From Paludibacterium yongneupense DSM 18731 (GTDB lineage Bacteria; Pseudomonadota; Gammaproteobacteria; Burkholderiales; Chromobacteriaceae), in NCBI RefSeq assembly GCF_000422925.1, contig NZ_AUGZ01000009.1, forward strand, positions 124,001-188,000: DNA of 64,000 nucleotides. The letters run 5' to 3'. Under the pieces are notes generated by a model. That model was not told the DNA's origin, made no database searches, and was given only the letters and a program-made list of their open reading frames with translations. A program made the translations under genes and the position numbers. Below, piece after piece: positions 31,801 to 39,651 of the stretch (position 1 is its first letter; every line of letters starts with the position of its first letter).

Positions 31801-32058
31801 GCAGCGCCGGTCGTAGCCGAGGCGGCCTCTGTCGTCGAAACGGCCGATGCGCCTGTCGCCGTTGAACCTGCACCGGTCGTGGCCGAACTGGGGGGGCTGG
31901 TGATGGTGAGCACAACGCGCAGCGTTCAGGTGGCGGAGCCGGAGATTCCCGCTCCTGAAGCCGGCCTGCGTCGCCGTGACATTGTTGCGCGCCAGACATC
32001 CAATGAAGAAGCGGCTCCGGTGTTGCAACAGGTTCAGACGCGCCACGATCTGTCTTGA
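28846..32058 (+). CDS. rne: Ribonuclease E with long low-complexity C-terminal scaffold
   Basis: Main endoribonuclease of mRNA decay and rRNA/tRNA maturation, 1070 residues. The catalytic half (1-about 520) has the S1 RNA-binding domain near 35-125, the DNase I-like subdomain with FIDMETPKNQ, and the zinc-link CPRCHG near 400. The second half is disordered. It contains an Arg/Glu-rich block with ER-S/P-ER repeats (about 600-720), an acidic/basic RRRRRGRRDRRR patch near 770-785, then an Ala/Val/Pro/Glu-rich repeat tail (about 815-1015). It ends with a short RRRDIVARQTS motif. ATG at 28846 with AGGGAAGG upstream. Confidence 0.95.
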   Translation: MKRMLFNATQAEELRVAIVDGQKLVDLDIETVGKEQRKGNIYKGVITRIEPSLEACFVDYGTERHGFLPFKEVSRSYFQGYEGGRPRIQDVLREGMEVSVQVEKDERGNKGAALTTYISLAGRYLVLMPNNPRGGGVSRRIEGEERQELKDLLAQLEVPQGMSLIARTAGIGRNFEELQWDLGYLLQLWRAIEGASGAQTAPFLILQESSLVIRAIRDYYHPDIGEILIDTDEIYEQARQFMSHVMPNTLSRVKLYKDQVPLFSRFQIEHQIETAFSRSVQLPSGGAIVIDHTEALVSVDVNSARATKGSDIEDTAFRTNMEAAEEIARQLRLRDLGGLIVIDFIDMETPKNQRDVENRLREVLKHDRARVQMGKLSRFGLLELSRQRLQPSLGETSHEPCPRCHGIGFIRGTESSALHILRIIQEEAMKENTGAVHAQVPVDVATFLLNEKRAEIYSIEERLDVAVVLIPNIHLETPHYKIVRLRHDDLTELGDAPSYSRVEIQDEDLTITFGQEKPKVERQEAAVKGITPPQPAPNRPLPEVAPAVVAEPGVLARAVAWLKGVFAGSEPAAPAPARDAEAVRPSRQRNDRRPGAASSRRPAGTGEEKRRPSARAERGERPERSERPERSERPERSERPERSERPERSERAERSERAERSERPERGERPARAERSERPDRAERAERGERPDRAERGERAENGERQEKPERSERAERGERTRRERGEPREPRENREAGADERPARRRPEAEADASAVRPEAPVDSAVAESGDAPRRRRRGRRDRRRDQVEGMEGAVNESGETLPVAETLPVSQAIADAPLAVEPVAGIEAPAAVEAATRADAPLAVEPAAGVETPAVVEAAVEVPATVEPTAGEQVPTVGSVETAVVLEPLARAETPVAVDVVVETPAVAEPLARVETPAAADVVVEAQVVVEPRASVAAPVAVSIELPVAVESVAGVEAPVAAEAATVVEAPETPLAAEPVPGVAAPVVAEAASVVETADAPVAVEPAPVVAELGGLVMVSTTRSVQVAEPEIPAPEAGLRRRDIVARQTSNEEAAPVLQQVQTRHDLS
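30694..30855 (+). repeat. Nine tandem 18-bp repeats within rne
   Basis: Unit GAACGCAGCGAACGCCCG, repeated nine times head to tail with few changes (several units end GCGCT or use GT for GC). Each unit encodes ERSERP or a close variant. The array therefore adds arginine-rich hexapeptides to the RNase E scaffold and is prone to copy-number change by slippage. Confidence 0.93.
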
Positions 32059-32114
32059 TGCGATGCCTCGCCCCGCGGTCGGAGTTCTGATTGCGGGGCG
32101 CCGGACGCCCGACG

Positions 32115-32142
32115 GGCCGCCATTTTGGGCGGCCTGTTTTTT
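32115..32142 (+). terminator. Rho-independent terminator after rne
   Basis: GGCCGCC (32115-32121) pairs with GGCGGCC (32128-32134) around a short loop, followed by TGTTTTTT. A second GC stem (GCCCCGC/GCGGGGC) lies about 40 bp upstream, just after the rne stop. Confidence 0.88.
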
Positions 32143-32152
32143 CACAAAAAGC

Positions 32153-32181
32153 TTGACGTAGTGAGTATGTACGGGTAAGAT
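32153..32181 (+). promoter_or_regulatory. Promoter of tRNA-Asn
   Basis: TTGACG (32153-32158), 17-bp spacer, TAAGAT (32176-32181). Predicted start near 32188, about 13 nt before the mature tRNA. A GC-rich discriminator fitting stringent control is not obvious. Confidence 0.78.
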
Positions 32182-32200
32182 GCACTTCTCTTAAGGCAAT

Positions 32201-32276
32201 TCCCTGATAGCTCAGTTGGTAGAGCGACGGACTGTTAATCCGCAGGTCGCAGGTTCGAGCCCTGCTCGGGGAGCCA
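32201..32276 (+). tRNA. tRNA-Asn (anticodon GTT)
   Basis: A 76-nt cloverleaf with encoded CCA. The acceptor stem TCCCTGA pairs with TCGGGGA (one G-U). The D-loop has AGCTCAGTTGGTAGAGC, the anticodon GTT is at 32234-32236, and the T-arm reads GCAGG-TTCGAGC-CCTGC. It has its own promoter and terminator, so it is a single-gene unit. Confidence 0.97.
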
Positions 32277-32285
32277 CCCATTCGA

Positions 32286-32317
32286 AACCCCAGTCAGAAA
32301 TGACTGGGGTTTTTTTA
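32286..32317 (+). terminator. Rho-independent terminator after tRNA-Asn
   Basis: AACCCCAGTCA and TGACTGGGGTT form a perfect 11-bp stem with a GAAA tetraloop, followed by a run of T. Very strong. Confidence 0.95.
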
Positions 32318-32412
32318 TCGAAAAGGGGACGCGAGGAAGCCGGCGGCTGCCGGCTTCCCTTTGAGCGATTATTTTCCGATCGGCACTTCTGCCGGAATAT
32401 GCAGCCCACGGT

Positions 32413-32581
32413 AGCCGCCAGCGCAGCCTGATAGTCCTCCTCTGTTCTTATCGGTCGAATGTTCATGGTTCACTCCTTTCCATTTCACGGCCGTCACGTC
32501 AATCTTGTCATACTCCGCGTGCGTCCCGACGAATTTGATATACACAGCCTGATAGCGATAAGCTACGTCGATAAGCAGGTG
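32413..32581 (-). pseudogene. Remnant of a higBA toxin-antitoxin pair
   Basis: On the minus strand, 32581-32486 encodes VAYRYQAVYIKFVGTHAEYDKID, split here as VAYRYQAVYIKF and VGTHAEYDKID, the C-terminal end of HigB mRNA-cleaving toxins. Immediately after, an ATG at 32466 opens MNIRPIRTEEDYQAALA, the N-terminus of HigA antitoxins. Both are cut: HigB lacks its N-terminal two thirds and its stop codon appears lost (reads KWKG on through), and HigA diverges after about 17 residues. A ribosome-binding GGAG is still present before the HigA start. Not expected to be functional. Confidence 0.72.
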
Positions 32582-33187
32582 AGTGGGGCAGGCTTGAAGA
32601 CCGACGGTATCGTGCTCGCGGTTCAGCTCAGGTTCTGTGATTTCAGGGCGAGGCAGGCGCGATTCGTCGAACGGTTGCCCGACTCTATCCTGGATGATGC
32701 GATCGCGAAGCTGGCGGCAGTCATCGGCGTAGACGAATAAGCATTCCAATGCCCCGCGTATGCGGGGCATTTCTGTCTCTTTGCCCCGCCAGCTGCCTGG
32801 GTATGGGGGGCGTTCTCACTGGATGCGTGCCGATGATGGGGGCGGACGGACGCATGGGATAAAGCCCGTGTTGCACACGCGGGTGGAGCCCGCACTATTC
32901 CCTCGTTACCGCCCAATTCCAATTCTTGCCCTGATCGTGGTGTGTCACTGGAGCATGAGGGGGGCGAGCTGAGGACGCCATTTGGAAAAGACGCAGGGAG
33001 CGGGTCAGATACTGTGTTGCGGCTTATGAATGACTGCGTCTGTTTCACGCATGCGGGTTGCCGTGAGCAGCAATGCCGGTCGACATCGCAACTGGAGCTG
33101 GCAGGGTGCTTGTCCGGGCGGGCTGGGAAATACTGCGCTGTCTCGGCTGCCCCTATGCCGATTAAGCGGCCCGCGATGGCCGGCAGC
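32582..33187. other. Gene-poor strip downstream of tRNA-Asn
   Basis: Apart from the stem-loop at 32748-32771 I see no convincing gene here on either strand. Frames of 90-140 codons exist but have neither recognisable domains nor ribosome-binding sites. Together with the higBA remnant the strip looks like decayed accessory DNA left between tRNA-Asn and the FapA-like gene. Confidence 0.55.
32748..32782 (+). terminator. Perfect stem-loop, terminator-like
   Basis: AATGCCCCGC and GCGGGGCATT form a 10-bp stem with a GTAT loop, followed by a T/C-rich TCTGTCTCTTT. It may be the terminator of a gene now lost from this strip. Confidence 0.5.
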
Positions 33188-33217
33188 TTGAAGCGGCGCT
33201 TGAAAATGTTTTATAGT
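33188..33217 (+). promoter_or_regulatory. Probable promoter of the FapA-like gene
   Basis: TTGAAG (33188-33193), 18-bp spacer, TATAGT (33212-33217). Transcription would begin near 33224, giving a leader of about 67 nt to the ATG at 33291. Confidence 0.62.
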
Positions 33218-33290
33218 ACGTGGGCGCTCAATCGATGATCCGCGGGTCCGCGCCCACTTTTGCAATGCCCATAGCCTGAGACGAGAGCAG

Positions 33291-35243
33291 ATGCCGAACG
33301 ACACCACAGCGGACCTCAAGCAGTTCGGCGACTCGAGCTTCATCATCAAAACCCCGGATGGGGTTTACGTCGATCTCGCCCGGCTTGACTCGACCTCCCA
33401 GTTTGTACTCTTCGCCGACCGCATCCATACGTCTGCTTACTATTTTTCCGGGCTCGACTGCAAGGTGTTCCAGCAACTGCTGGGGCGCGAAACCCCCGCG
33501 GACCTGCTGGCACGCTACGGAAGCGGCAAGACGAAGATCACGGTGCTGCGCTTTGCGTCCGATATCCTGACTTTTCCGGCTGAACGAAGGGCCTTGTATC
33601 GTTCTCCATTTCTGACCGCACAGGGAGAAGCCGAGTATCTGTTTGAGTTGGTCATGATGGACAAGTCCGTGTTGACCCCTCTATACCAGGAGAACGAATC
33701 GGGTGTGTCCGAGTTCGTCGGCAGCGAGAAGCGGGTGATGCCAGTCCGGGCCAGCCTGGCGCTGGACGAATTCGTCGCGGCGATGTGGCTGCAAGGCATA
33801 CGCTACGGTTTCGACGTCGATCTGGTCGCGGACTATATCGCGAATGGCCGAACAGGCAGGATCGTCGTCGCCCGCCCGCTGGCGCCCGGCGAAAGCCTGG
33901 ATGCCTGCGTGCATGAAGAAACGAAGAAACTCTATCGCGATAATGCGCCGCGCAAGCTTTCCGATGGGCGGGTCGACCTGAAGCAATTCAAAAACCGCTT
34001 TCCGCAGATACGGCAAGGCGAACGCTTGCTGAAAAAAATCCCCCGTGTCCTTGGCGAGGCGGGAGTGGACATCGGAGGCCGACCGATTGAGGCCGAGGTG
34101 CCGCAGGATTTCGATCTGGTCGCGCTGGCCGGGGAGGGAACCCGTATCGAACGCACGCCGGAGGGGGAATTCATCGTCGCCAGCATGGATGGTTTTCTCA
34201 ATATCGATACCGAAACCAACCGGATCGCCGTGATGGAGAAAATCGTCAATTACACCGGTGTGAGCATGCGTACGACGGGGGATATCGCGCTGGACGGCGA
34301 ACACTTCGAAGAGCATGGCGAGGTTCAGGAAAAAAGGGTAATCGAGGGGCGCAATATCACGGTGATGGCCGATGTGTTCGGCAAGGTTTTGTCGAGCGGC
34401 GGGGCGGTTCTCCTCAAGCAGAACCTCGTCGGCGGCAGTGCCGTGAACATGGCTGGCGACATTGCGGTGGAGGGCTTGACGTCGAATGCCGTGGTCGAGG
34501 CCAGGGCGGGTTCGATTACGCTGGCGCGGGCCGAGAATTCGCTGATCGTGGGGCGACGCGTGAAAATCGATTCCGCGGTCAACTGCACGATCGTGGGCGA
34601 GTGTGTCGATGTATCCGTTTCACTGGGCAGCCTTGTGGCCGGCAAGGAGATCCGTATCGCGCACGCGCAGTCGCGGCGTGAGCGGCAGACCGAGGTGTCC
34701 GTCCTGCTGCCGGATACGACGGCCCTGGCGGGGAGGATAGCCAAGCTCGAATGGCGGATCGGCGAAATCACGGTACGAACGGACGAACTTCGCGCGCAGA
34801 TGGACGCTCTGTCGCAAAATACCGAAGTCAGAAGCTATATGATCATCACCGGACGGCTGCAGCGTAAGGAAATGACGGTGACGGACGAGCAGAAAATCGC
34901 GCTGCAGAAGTTGGGGCAGCGCGTGGCACCGGTCCTCAAATCCATTGCGGCGATCAAGGCGGAGTTCCTGGCCTTGAGCCAGGAGCGGAAAAGTTTGCAG
35001 GACAAGGCGTCGGGCTTTGCCGCGAAAGGGCGGGCGGCTTTCGACGGCATCGTGTGTTCGATCGCCGAATTTGAAAAAGACACGCTGGTCCGGAAATTAT
35101 CCGTCGATGTCGGCGTGCTGTTCGCCTTGTCGCCAAAGGAGCTGAATGCACGGTTATGCGACACCGCCCGCCCGGCGGATCGCTTGCCCGTGCTCGCTGC
35201 GCCGTTTTTCTGGCAAGCCGAGGTCTCCGCTGTTCCGGGCTGA
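33291..35243 (+). CDS. FapA (DUF342) family protein
   Basis: A 650-residue protein. The central part (about 270-470) is a repetitive beta-helix-like DUF342/FapA region rich in short Gly/Val strands. A predicted coiled coil of about 100 residues (about 480-590) follows. FapA of Vibrio vulnificus links glucose status to polar flagellum assembly; other DUF342 proteins lie in flagellar and polar clusters. Here it stands alone with its own promoter, so the partner is unknown. The N-terminal 250 residues match no family I recognise. No signal peptide, so likely cytoplasmic. Confidence 0.75.
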   Translation: MPNDTTADLKQFGDSSFIIKTPDGVYVDLARLDSTSQFVLFADRIHTSAYYFSGLDCKVFQQLLGRETPADLLARYGSGKTKITVLRFASDILTFPAERRALYRSPFLTAQGEAEYLFELVMMDKSVLTPLYQENESGVSEFVGSEKRVMPVRASLALDEFVAAMWLQGIRYGFDVDLVADYIANGRTGRIVVARPLAPGESLDACVHEETKKLYRDNAPRKLSDGRVDLKQFKNRFPQIRQGERLLKKIPRVLGEAGVDIGGRPIEAEVPQDFDLVALAGEGTRIERTPEGEFIVASMDGFLNIDTETNRIAVMEKIVNYTGVSMRTTGDIALDGEHFEEHGEVQEKRVIEGRNITVMADVFGKVLSSGGAVLLKQNLVGGSAVNMAGDIAVEGLTSNAVVEARAGSITLARAENSLIVGRRVKIDSAVNCTIVGECVDVSVSLGSLVAGKEIRIAHAQSRRERQTEVSVLLPDTTALAGRIAKLEWRIGEITVRTDELRAQMDALSQNTEVRSYMIITGRLQRKEMTVTDEQKIALQKLGQRVAPVLKSIAAIKAEFLALSQERKSLQDKASGFAAKGRAAFDGIVCSIAEFEKDTLVRKLSVDVGVLFALSPKELNARLCDTARPADRLPVLAAPFFWQAEVSAVPG

Positions 35244-35256
35244 GACCGCCGTCGCG

Positions 35257-36525
35257 CTATACTTTGCGTATCTTCAGGCCCGTGCGCGGTTCGCTTTTCT
35301 GCGCCGCTTCGCGCAGCTTATCCTTTTTGCTCTTGCGCTTGCCTTTCACACCACCTTCGGTTGCGCCCGGCGCCAGCGTTGCCGCCGCCTGAACCGGTTC
35401 GAAGCCGGCGATATGCTCGCGTTCGATGCGCTGGCCCTGTTTTTTCTCGATCAGGCGGAAGTGGGCCTCGGTGCTGGCGCTGACAAAGCTGACCGCGCAT
35501 CCTCTCTCGCCTGCGCGCCCGGTCCGGCCAATGCGATGGGTATAGTCGATCGCGGAGCGCGGCAGATCGTAATTGACGACGGCGGGAAGTTGCTCGATAT
35601 CGATGCCGCGCGCCGCCAGATCGGTCGCGACCAGCACCAGCAACCGGCAGGCTTTGAAATCGGCCAGAGCGTGTTCGCGTGCCCCCTGGCTGAGTTCGCC
35701 GTGCAGGGCCGCGGCATGGATGCCGACCCGGTTCAGTTTGGCCACCAACTGTTCGCAACGGTGCCGGGTCGCGACAAAAACCAAGGCCCGCGGCCAGTTT
35801 CCACTGCGGACTAGGTGATAGAGCAGGCTGGTACGACGTTCGGCATCGACCACGATCGCGCGCTGGAGAATGCCGGGTGCGGTAGCGGCGTCGGTGCGGA
35901 TATCGACCCTGACCGGATCGTGCAGCAGGCTGTTGGCCAGCGCGCGGACGGCGCTGGGGAAGGTTGCCGAGAAGAGAGCCGTCTGCCGCCGTGAAGGCAG
36001 CCGTTGCAGAATGCGTTCGATTTCATCGGAGAAGCCCAGGTCGAGAAGACGATCGGCCTCGTCCAGCACGAGTCGTTCCACCCCGGTCAGGCGCAGCGCC
36101 TTGTGTTCTATCAGGTCGAGCAGGCGTCCCGGGGTCGCGATCAGCACGTCCACCCCTGGGCGCAAGGCCATCATCTGCGGGTTGATGCTGACGCCGCCAT
36201 AGACGGCGAGCCCCCTTGCCTGCAGGTCGCGGCCGTATGTATCCAGCGACGTGCAGACTTGTTGCGCCAGTTCCCGGGTTGGAACCAATACCAGCGTGCG
36301 CGCGGTGTTGGGCTCCAGGGTGCGGGGAGAGGCCGCCAGCTGCTGCAAGACTGGCAGCAGGTAACCGGCGGTTTTGCCGCTCCCTGTCTGTGCGGATGCC
36401 ACACTGTCGCGTCCGGCCAGCAAGGCCGGAATGACGGCGGTCTGAACCGGCGTCGGCGCCGAATGCTCGAGCTCGGCGAGGGTGTGCAGCAGCGGTTCGG
36501 TCAAACCGAGGGAGGCAAAAGTCAT
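35257..36525 (-). CDS. rhlE: DEAD-box RNA helicase RhlE
   Basis: ATP-dependent RNA helicase, 422 residues. Visible motifs: Q-motif PTPVQTAVIP (about 21-30), Walker A AQTGSGKT, DEAD box VLDEADRLLD, SAT (SATFPS) and motif VI HRIGRTGR. The C-terminal basic tail (KGKRKSKKDK) is short, as in RhlE. Likely acts in ribosome assembly or RNA decay. Convergent with the FapA-like gene, 13 bp apart. Confidence 0.9.
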   Translation of the reverse strand: MTFASLGLTEPLLHTLAELEHSAPTPVQTAVIPALLAGRDSVASAQTGSGKTAGYLLPVLQQLAASPRTLEPNTARTLVLVPTRELAQQVCTSLDTYGRDLQARGLAVYGGVSINPQMMALRPGVDVLIATPGRLLDLIEHKALRLTGVERLVLDEADRLLDLGFSDEIERILQRLPSRRQTALFSATFPSAVRALANSLLHDPVRVDIRTDAATAPGILQRAIVVDAERRTSLLYHLVRSGNWPRALVFVATRHRCEQLVAKLNRVGIHAAALHGELSQGAREHALADFKACRLLVLVATDLAARGIDIEQLPAVVNYDLPRSAIDYTHRIGRTGRAGERGCAVSFVSASTEAHFRLIEKKQGQRIEREHIAGFEPVQAAATLAPGATEGGVKGKRKSKKDKLREAAQKSEPRTGLKIRKV

Positions 36526-36590
36526 GGCGATCGATGCGGGATGGGAACGAAAGGCAGAGTTTAAGCTACCTGGCTTGCCGCCGCCGCTTT

Positions 36591-36851
36591 CTATTGCAAT
36601 AAAGGGTGATCTGCAGGCAATTGTCTCGCGTACCAGAGCGACAGTTTGTGGCGCAAGGTTTTTTCTGCCACCTGATCCTCGGGCAGCGGCTGGATAACCT
36701 TGTCGTGAACGAGTAGCCGGTAGATATACAGGAGCTTCTCGCTGGCCGAGTCGGTGGCTTCAAATTCGACCACGCCCCGTCCTTCTGCGTATTTTACTCC
36801 GGCCAGCAAGGCCTGTTTGAATAGCTCGGTTTCGTGTTTGAGTTTTTTCAC
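36591..36851 (-). CDS. DUF5062 family small protein
   Basis: 86 residues, helical and charged, matching the DUF5062 family by its KKLKHETELFKQAL start and the C-terminal KLSLWYARQLP. Function unknown. The GTG at 36851 is chosen because AGGAGG lies seven bases before it; the longer frame to 36896 begins at an ATG without such a site. Confidence 0.72.
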   Translation of the reverse strand: MKKLKHETELFKQALLAGVKYAEGRGVVEFEATDSASEKLLYIYRLLVHDKVIQPLPEDQVAEKTLRHKLSLWYARQLPADHPLLQ

Positions 36852-36955
36852 TGCGTCGCCTCCTGCGCATGAGTGAGGGGATGGGCATCCGGGCATGCGG
36901 CCCGGACTGCCGCCCGCCCGGTGTATCTTAGCGCCAAATCGTCAGCCCGCGATCA

Positions 36956-38242
36956 TTACTGCGCGGTGCTGTCGGCGGGAGCGCCGCCGCCGGCGTCTGC
37001 GGCGAGTCGGCGCTCCTTGCGCTCGCGCCGGAACTGGATGATGGTCAGCAGCAGAGCCAGGGCCTGCAAGGCGGAGCAGAAATAAAACGGCGCTCCGATG
37101 CGCCAGTCGTCATGAGGCAGGTGCGAGACCATGCCCAGCAGCGGGGCGCCCACCAGTGGGCCGAACACGGCCATCAGACTGTTTATCGAATTGACCGTGC
37201 CCATGGTTCTGCCCTGGCTGTGCGCATCGGCGGAACTGGAGATGATGCTCTGGATACAGGCTGTGACCGTGGCGCCCAGCAGATTGACCAGAATGATGGC
37301 GACCATCATCCAGCCCTCGGTTGCAAGCCCCCACAAAAAATAGGACACGGTACCGGACAGCATTCCGATGACGGCCAGCCGTCGCGGGCTGAATACGCGC
37401 AACAGGCGTCCTAGCAGCAGCCCTTGCACCAGCACCGACACGATGCCGCTGGCCGCGAGCGACCCCCCGTTTTGCAGCGGCCCCCACCCGAATTTGAATG
37501 TCGTATACAGCACCCAGGTCGAAAACAGGGTGAATTGCGCCAGGCTGCCGCAGGCAATGACCACGACCAGTGCCTTGACCCTGCCCAGGTGTTCCAGTTC
37601 GCGCAAGGCGGAAAACGGGTTCGCCGCCGACCAGCTGAACGGACGACGGGTGCCGGGGGGCAGGGATTCCGGCAACACCAGATAGCCGTAAAGCAGATTG
37701 AGCAAGGCAAGACTGCCGGCGATAAAGAAGGGGAGCCGCAGGCTGATGGCACCGAGCAGGCCTCCGAGCACGGGGCCGATGATGAAGCCTAGACCGAACA
37801 TCGCGCCGAGCAGCCCGAAGCGTCTTGCGCGCTGTTCCGGCGGTGTGATATCCGCCACATAGGCATTGGCAACCGCCATATTGGCTTGCATCATGCCCCC
37901 CACCATGCGCACGACGATCAGCATCCACAATTGCGATGCCAGCGCGGTAGCGAAAAAATTGAGCGCAAGACCGCAGAAACCCAGAAGCAGAACCGGCCGT
38001 CGGCCATAAGCATCGGACAGGCGCCCGAGTACCGGTGAACCGATGAAGTTGGCGCAAGCAAAGGCGACGACGACGGCGCCATACCAGAAAACCTGTTCCG
38101 CTTGCGAGTGAGTAAAACTGCCGACCAGTGCCGGCAAGACGGGGATGATCAGGCCGATGGAGACCATGTCGATCAAAACGGTCAGCATGATAAAGGGCAT
38201 GGCAGCCTGGCGGCCAGTGCCGGAGCCTTGCGTGAACGACAT
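36956..38242 (-). CDS. MFS efflux transporter, TCR/Tet-like
   Basis: 428 residues, 12 predicted membrane helices. Motif A between helices 2 and 3 reads GRLSDAYGRRPVLL, the Tet/DHA1-12 pattern, and the motif C region GFIIGPVLGG is present in helix 5. This indicates a proton-driven drug antiporter, close to TetA-like or related multidrug exporters. No tetR-type repressor is adjacent, so induction and substrate are unclear. Confidence 0.82.
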   Translation of the reverse strand: MSFTQGSGTGRQAAMPFIMLTVLIDMVSIGLIIPVLPALVGSFTHSQAEQVFWYGAVVVAFACANFIGSPVLGRLSDAYGRRPVLLLGFCGLALNFFATALASQLWMLIVVRMVGGMMQANMAVANAYVADITPPEQRARRFGLLGAMFGLGFIIGPVLGGLLGAISLRLPFFIAGSLALLNLLYGYLVLPESLPPGTRRPFSWSAANPFSALRELEHLGRVKALVVVIACGSLAQFTLFSTWVLYTTFKFGWGPLQNGGSLAASGIVSVLVQGLLLGRLLRVFSPRRLAVIGMLSGTVSYFLWGLATEGWMMVAIILVNLLGATVTACIQSIISSSADAHSQGRTMGTVNSINSLMAVFGPLVGAPLLGMVSHLPHDDWRIGAPFYFCSALQALALLLTIIQFRRERKERRLAADAGGGAPADSTAQ

Positions 38243-38381
38243 GATTTTCCTTAAAGATCAGAGGATGCGGGCCAGGGGCAGGTGCCATGACGTGGAGTAT
38301 GCATCTGTTTTAAAGCACGGTTATCTGAACGTATTATTCTGCTCCGCAAGCATGGCCGTTGGCAATCGTGCCGCCGCCAGC

Positions 38382-39452
38382 TCAGCCGTTGACTTCCATC
38401 GCATCGATGCGCAGCCACCTATAGACCAGGAAGGATAGCGCCCAACTCGCCACGAACAGGGCGATGATGGCGTAGCCGATGGCGCCGAAGTGCGCGTTCA
38501 GCGTGCCGATGACATCCCAGAACGCGCCTTTCAGCTCCAGCCGGTCTCCAATAAGGCCTAGCCCTTCTATGCCGCCGACGACGAGCGCCATGACGATGGA
38601 CAGGCTGGTGATCGTGATGTTGTAGTAAATCTTGCGAACGGGTTTGATGAAAGCCCATCCATAGGCACCTAGCATCATGATGCTGTCGGTGGTATCGATC
38701 AGCGTCATGCCCGCCGTGAACAGCAAGGGGAAGAGCATGATGTCCCACACGGGCATGCCCTGGGCCGCCGACGATGCGGAAATGCCCATCAGACCGATTT
38801 CGGTGGCGGTGTCGAAGCCGAGCCCGAACAGCAGTCCGAGCGGATACATGTGCCAGCTTCTTGTTATCAGGGCGAACATGGGCCGGAACAGGCGGGCAAG
38901 CAGGCCGCCCTTGCCGAGCAGCATGTCGAAATCGTCTTCACGGTAGTCTTCGCCGGCGCGGAGCCGGCGAAAAGCGGCGACGATGCCGATGAGCGATACG
39001 AGGTTCATCAAGGCGATGGCGAGCAGGAACAGGCTGGACGTCAGCGTCCCGGCAAAAGCGCCGAAGGATTTGAAGGCGGCGAAGTGGTCCTTCAGCGCGA
39101 GCTCGGTTGCCGCGATGGCCGCGGTCATCGCGATGACGATGCTGGAGTGGCCGAGCGAAAACATGAGTCCGATGCTGACGGGCCGTTTCCCGGTTTGCAT
39201 CAACTTGCGTGTTGCATTGTCGATGGCGGCGATGTGGTCGGCGTCGACCGCGTGACGCAGGCCGAAGCTGTAGGCCATCAGGGCCGTACCGAGCAGAACG
39301 GGGTGAGCGTGGAAGGCGGTGACGGCCCAGAGCCAGACGGCCAGGTTGAGAATGATCAGAATGGCGTAGATCCCGATGACTTTGTGCCTGAGCTCGCCGC
39401 CGCCATCGCTGAAAATGCCTTTGAGCGTGTTGACCAGAGTGCGTTGCTTCAT
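38382..39452 (-). CDS. Nickel/cobalt permease of the NiCoT family
   Basis: A 356-residue inner-membrane permease (eight helices) with the NiCoT signature HAVDADHI in helix 2, plus LGHSS and LGFDTATE. It imports Ni2+ or Co2+ for urease, hydrogenase or cobalamin, none of which is nearby. The ATG at 39452 is chosen; the frame runs 264 bp further upstream but crosses a perfect inverted repeat that looks like the operator. Confidence 0.88.
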   Translation of the reverse strand: MKQRTLVNTLKGIFSDGGGELRHKVIGIYAILIILNLAVWLWAVTAFHAHPVLLGTALMAYSFGLRHAVDADHIAAIDNATRKLMQTGKRPVSIGLMFSLGHSSIVIAMTAAIAATELALKDHFAAFKSFGAFAGTLTSSLFLLAIALMNLVSLIGIVAAFRRLRAGEDYREDDFDMLLGKGGLLARLFRPMFALITRSWHMYPLGLLFGLGFDTATEIGLMGISASSAAQGMPVWDIMLFPLLFTAGMTLIDTTDSIMMLGAYGWAFIKPVRKIYYNITITSLSIVMALVVGGIEGLGLIGDRLELKGAFWDVIGTLNAHFGAIGYAIIALFVASWALSFLVYRWLRIDAMEVNG

Positions 39453-39472
39453 TCTGCCTGCTCCGTGTCCGA

Positions 39473-39501
39473 CTTCATACAAAAATAGATTTTGTATGAA
39501 G
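39473..39501. promoter_or_regulatory. Perfect inverted repeat upstream of the NiCoT gene (putative metal-regulator operator)
   Basis: CTTCATACAAAA (39473-39484) and TTTTGTATGAAG (39490-39501) are exact inverted copies around ATAGA. The repeat lies 20 bp before the NiCoT start and about 150 bp before the divergent LysE-type gene. Its half-site hexamers TCATAC/GTATGA are those of NikR operators, but in opposite order and closer together, so the regulator is an open question. Confidence 0.7.
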
Positions 39502-39651
39502 GTTACGCGTTGGCGGAGAACTTTGCCACCCTCTGCACTTGATCTGGCCCAAGCTTTGCGGGGGGCAGGCCCGCCAGGGGGAGACGATTTTTCGATACGA
39601 GATGAGCGTAGCGTGGCATGCTTCTGCTTTCTGTACCGAATGAGCCGCACG

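Noticed and set aside
29995-32145. 716-codon open frame on the minus strand opposite rne
   Set aside because: It is the mirror of the repetitive GC-rich rne tail. It has no ribosome-binding site or recognisable domain, and its low-complexity residues follow from the repeats on the other strand.
32459-32740. 93-codon plus-strand frame downstream of tRNA-Asn
   Set aside because: Lies opposite the HigB remnant and shows no family features; the HigB and HigA matches are on the minus strand.
39473-39501. Classical NikR operator
   Set aside because: NikR sites read GTATGA-N16-TCATAC. Here the order is reversed and the gap is 13, so the repeat is reported as an operator of unknown regulator.
39502-39640. 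Cobalamin or Ni/Co riboswitch in the permease/LysE spacer
   Set aside because: GC-rich pairing is possible, but the conserved boxes of either riboswitch class were not recognised.
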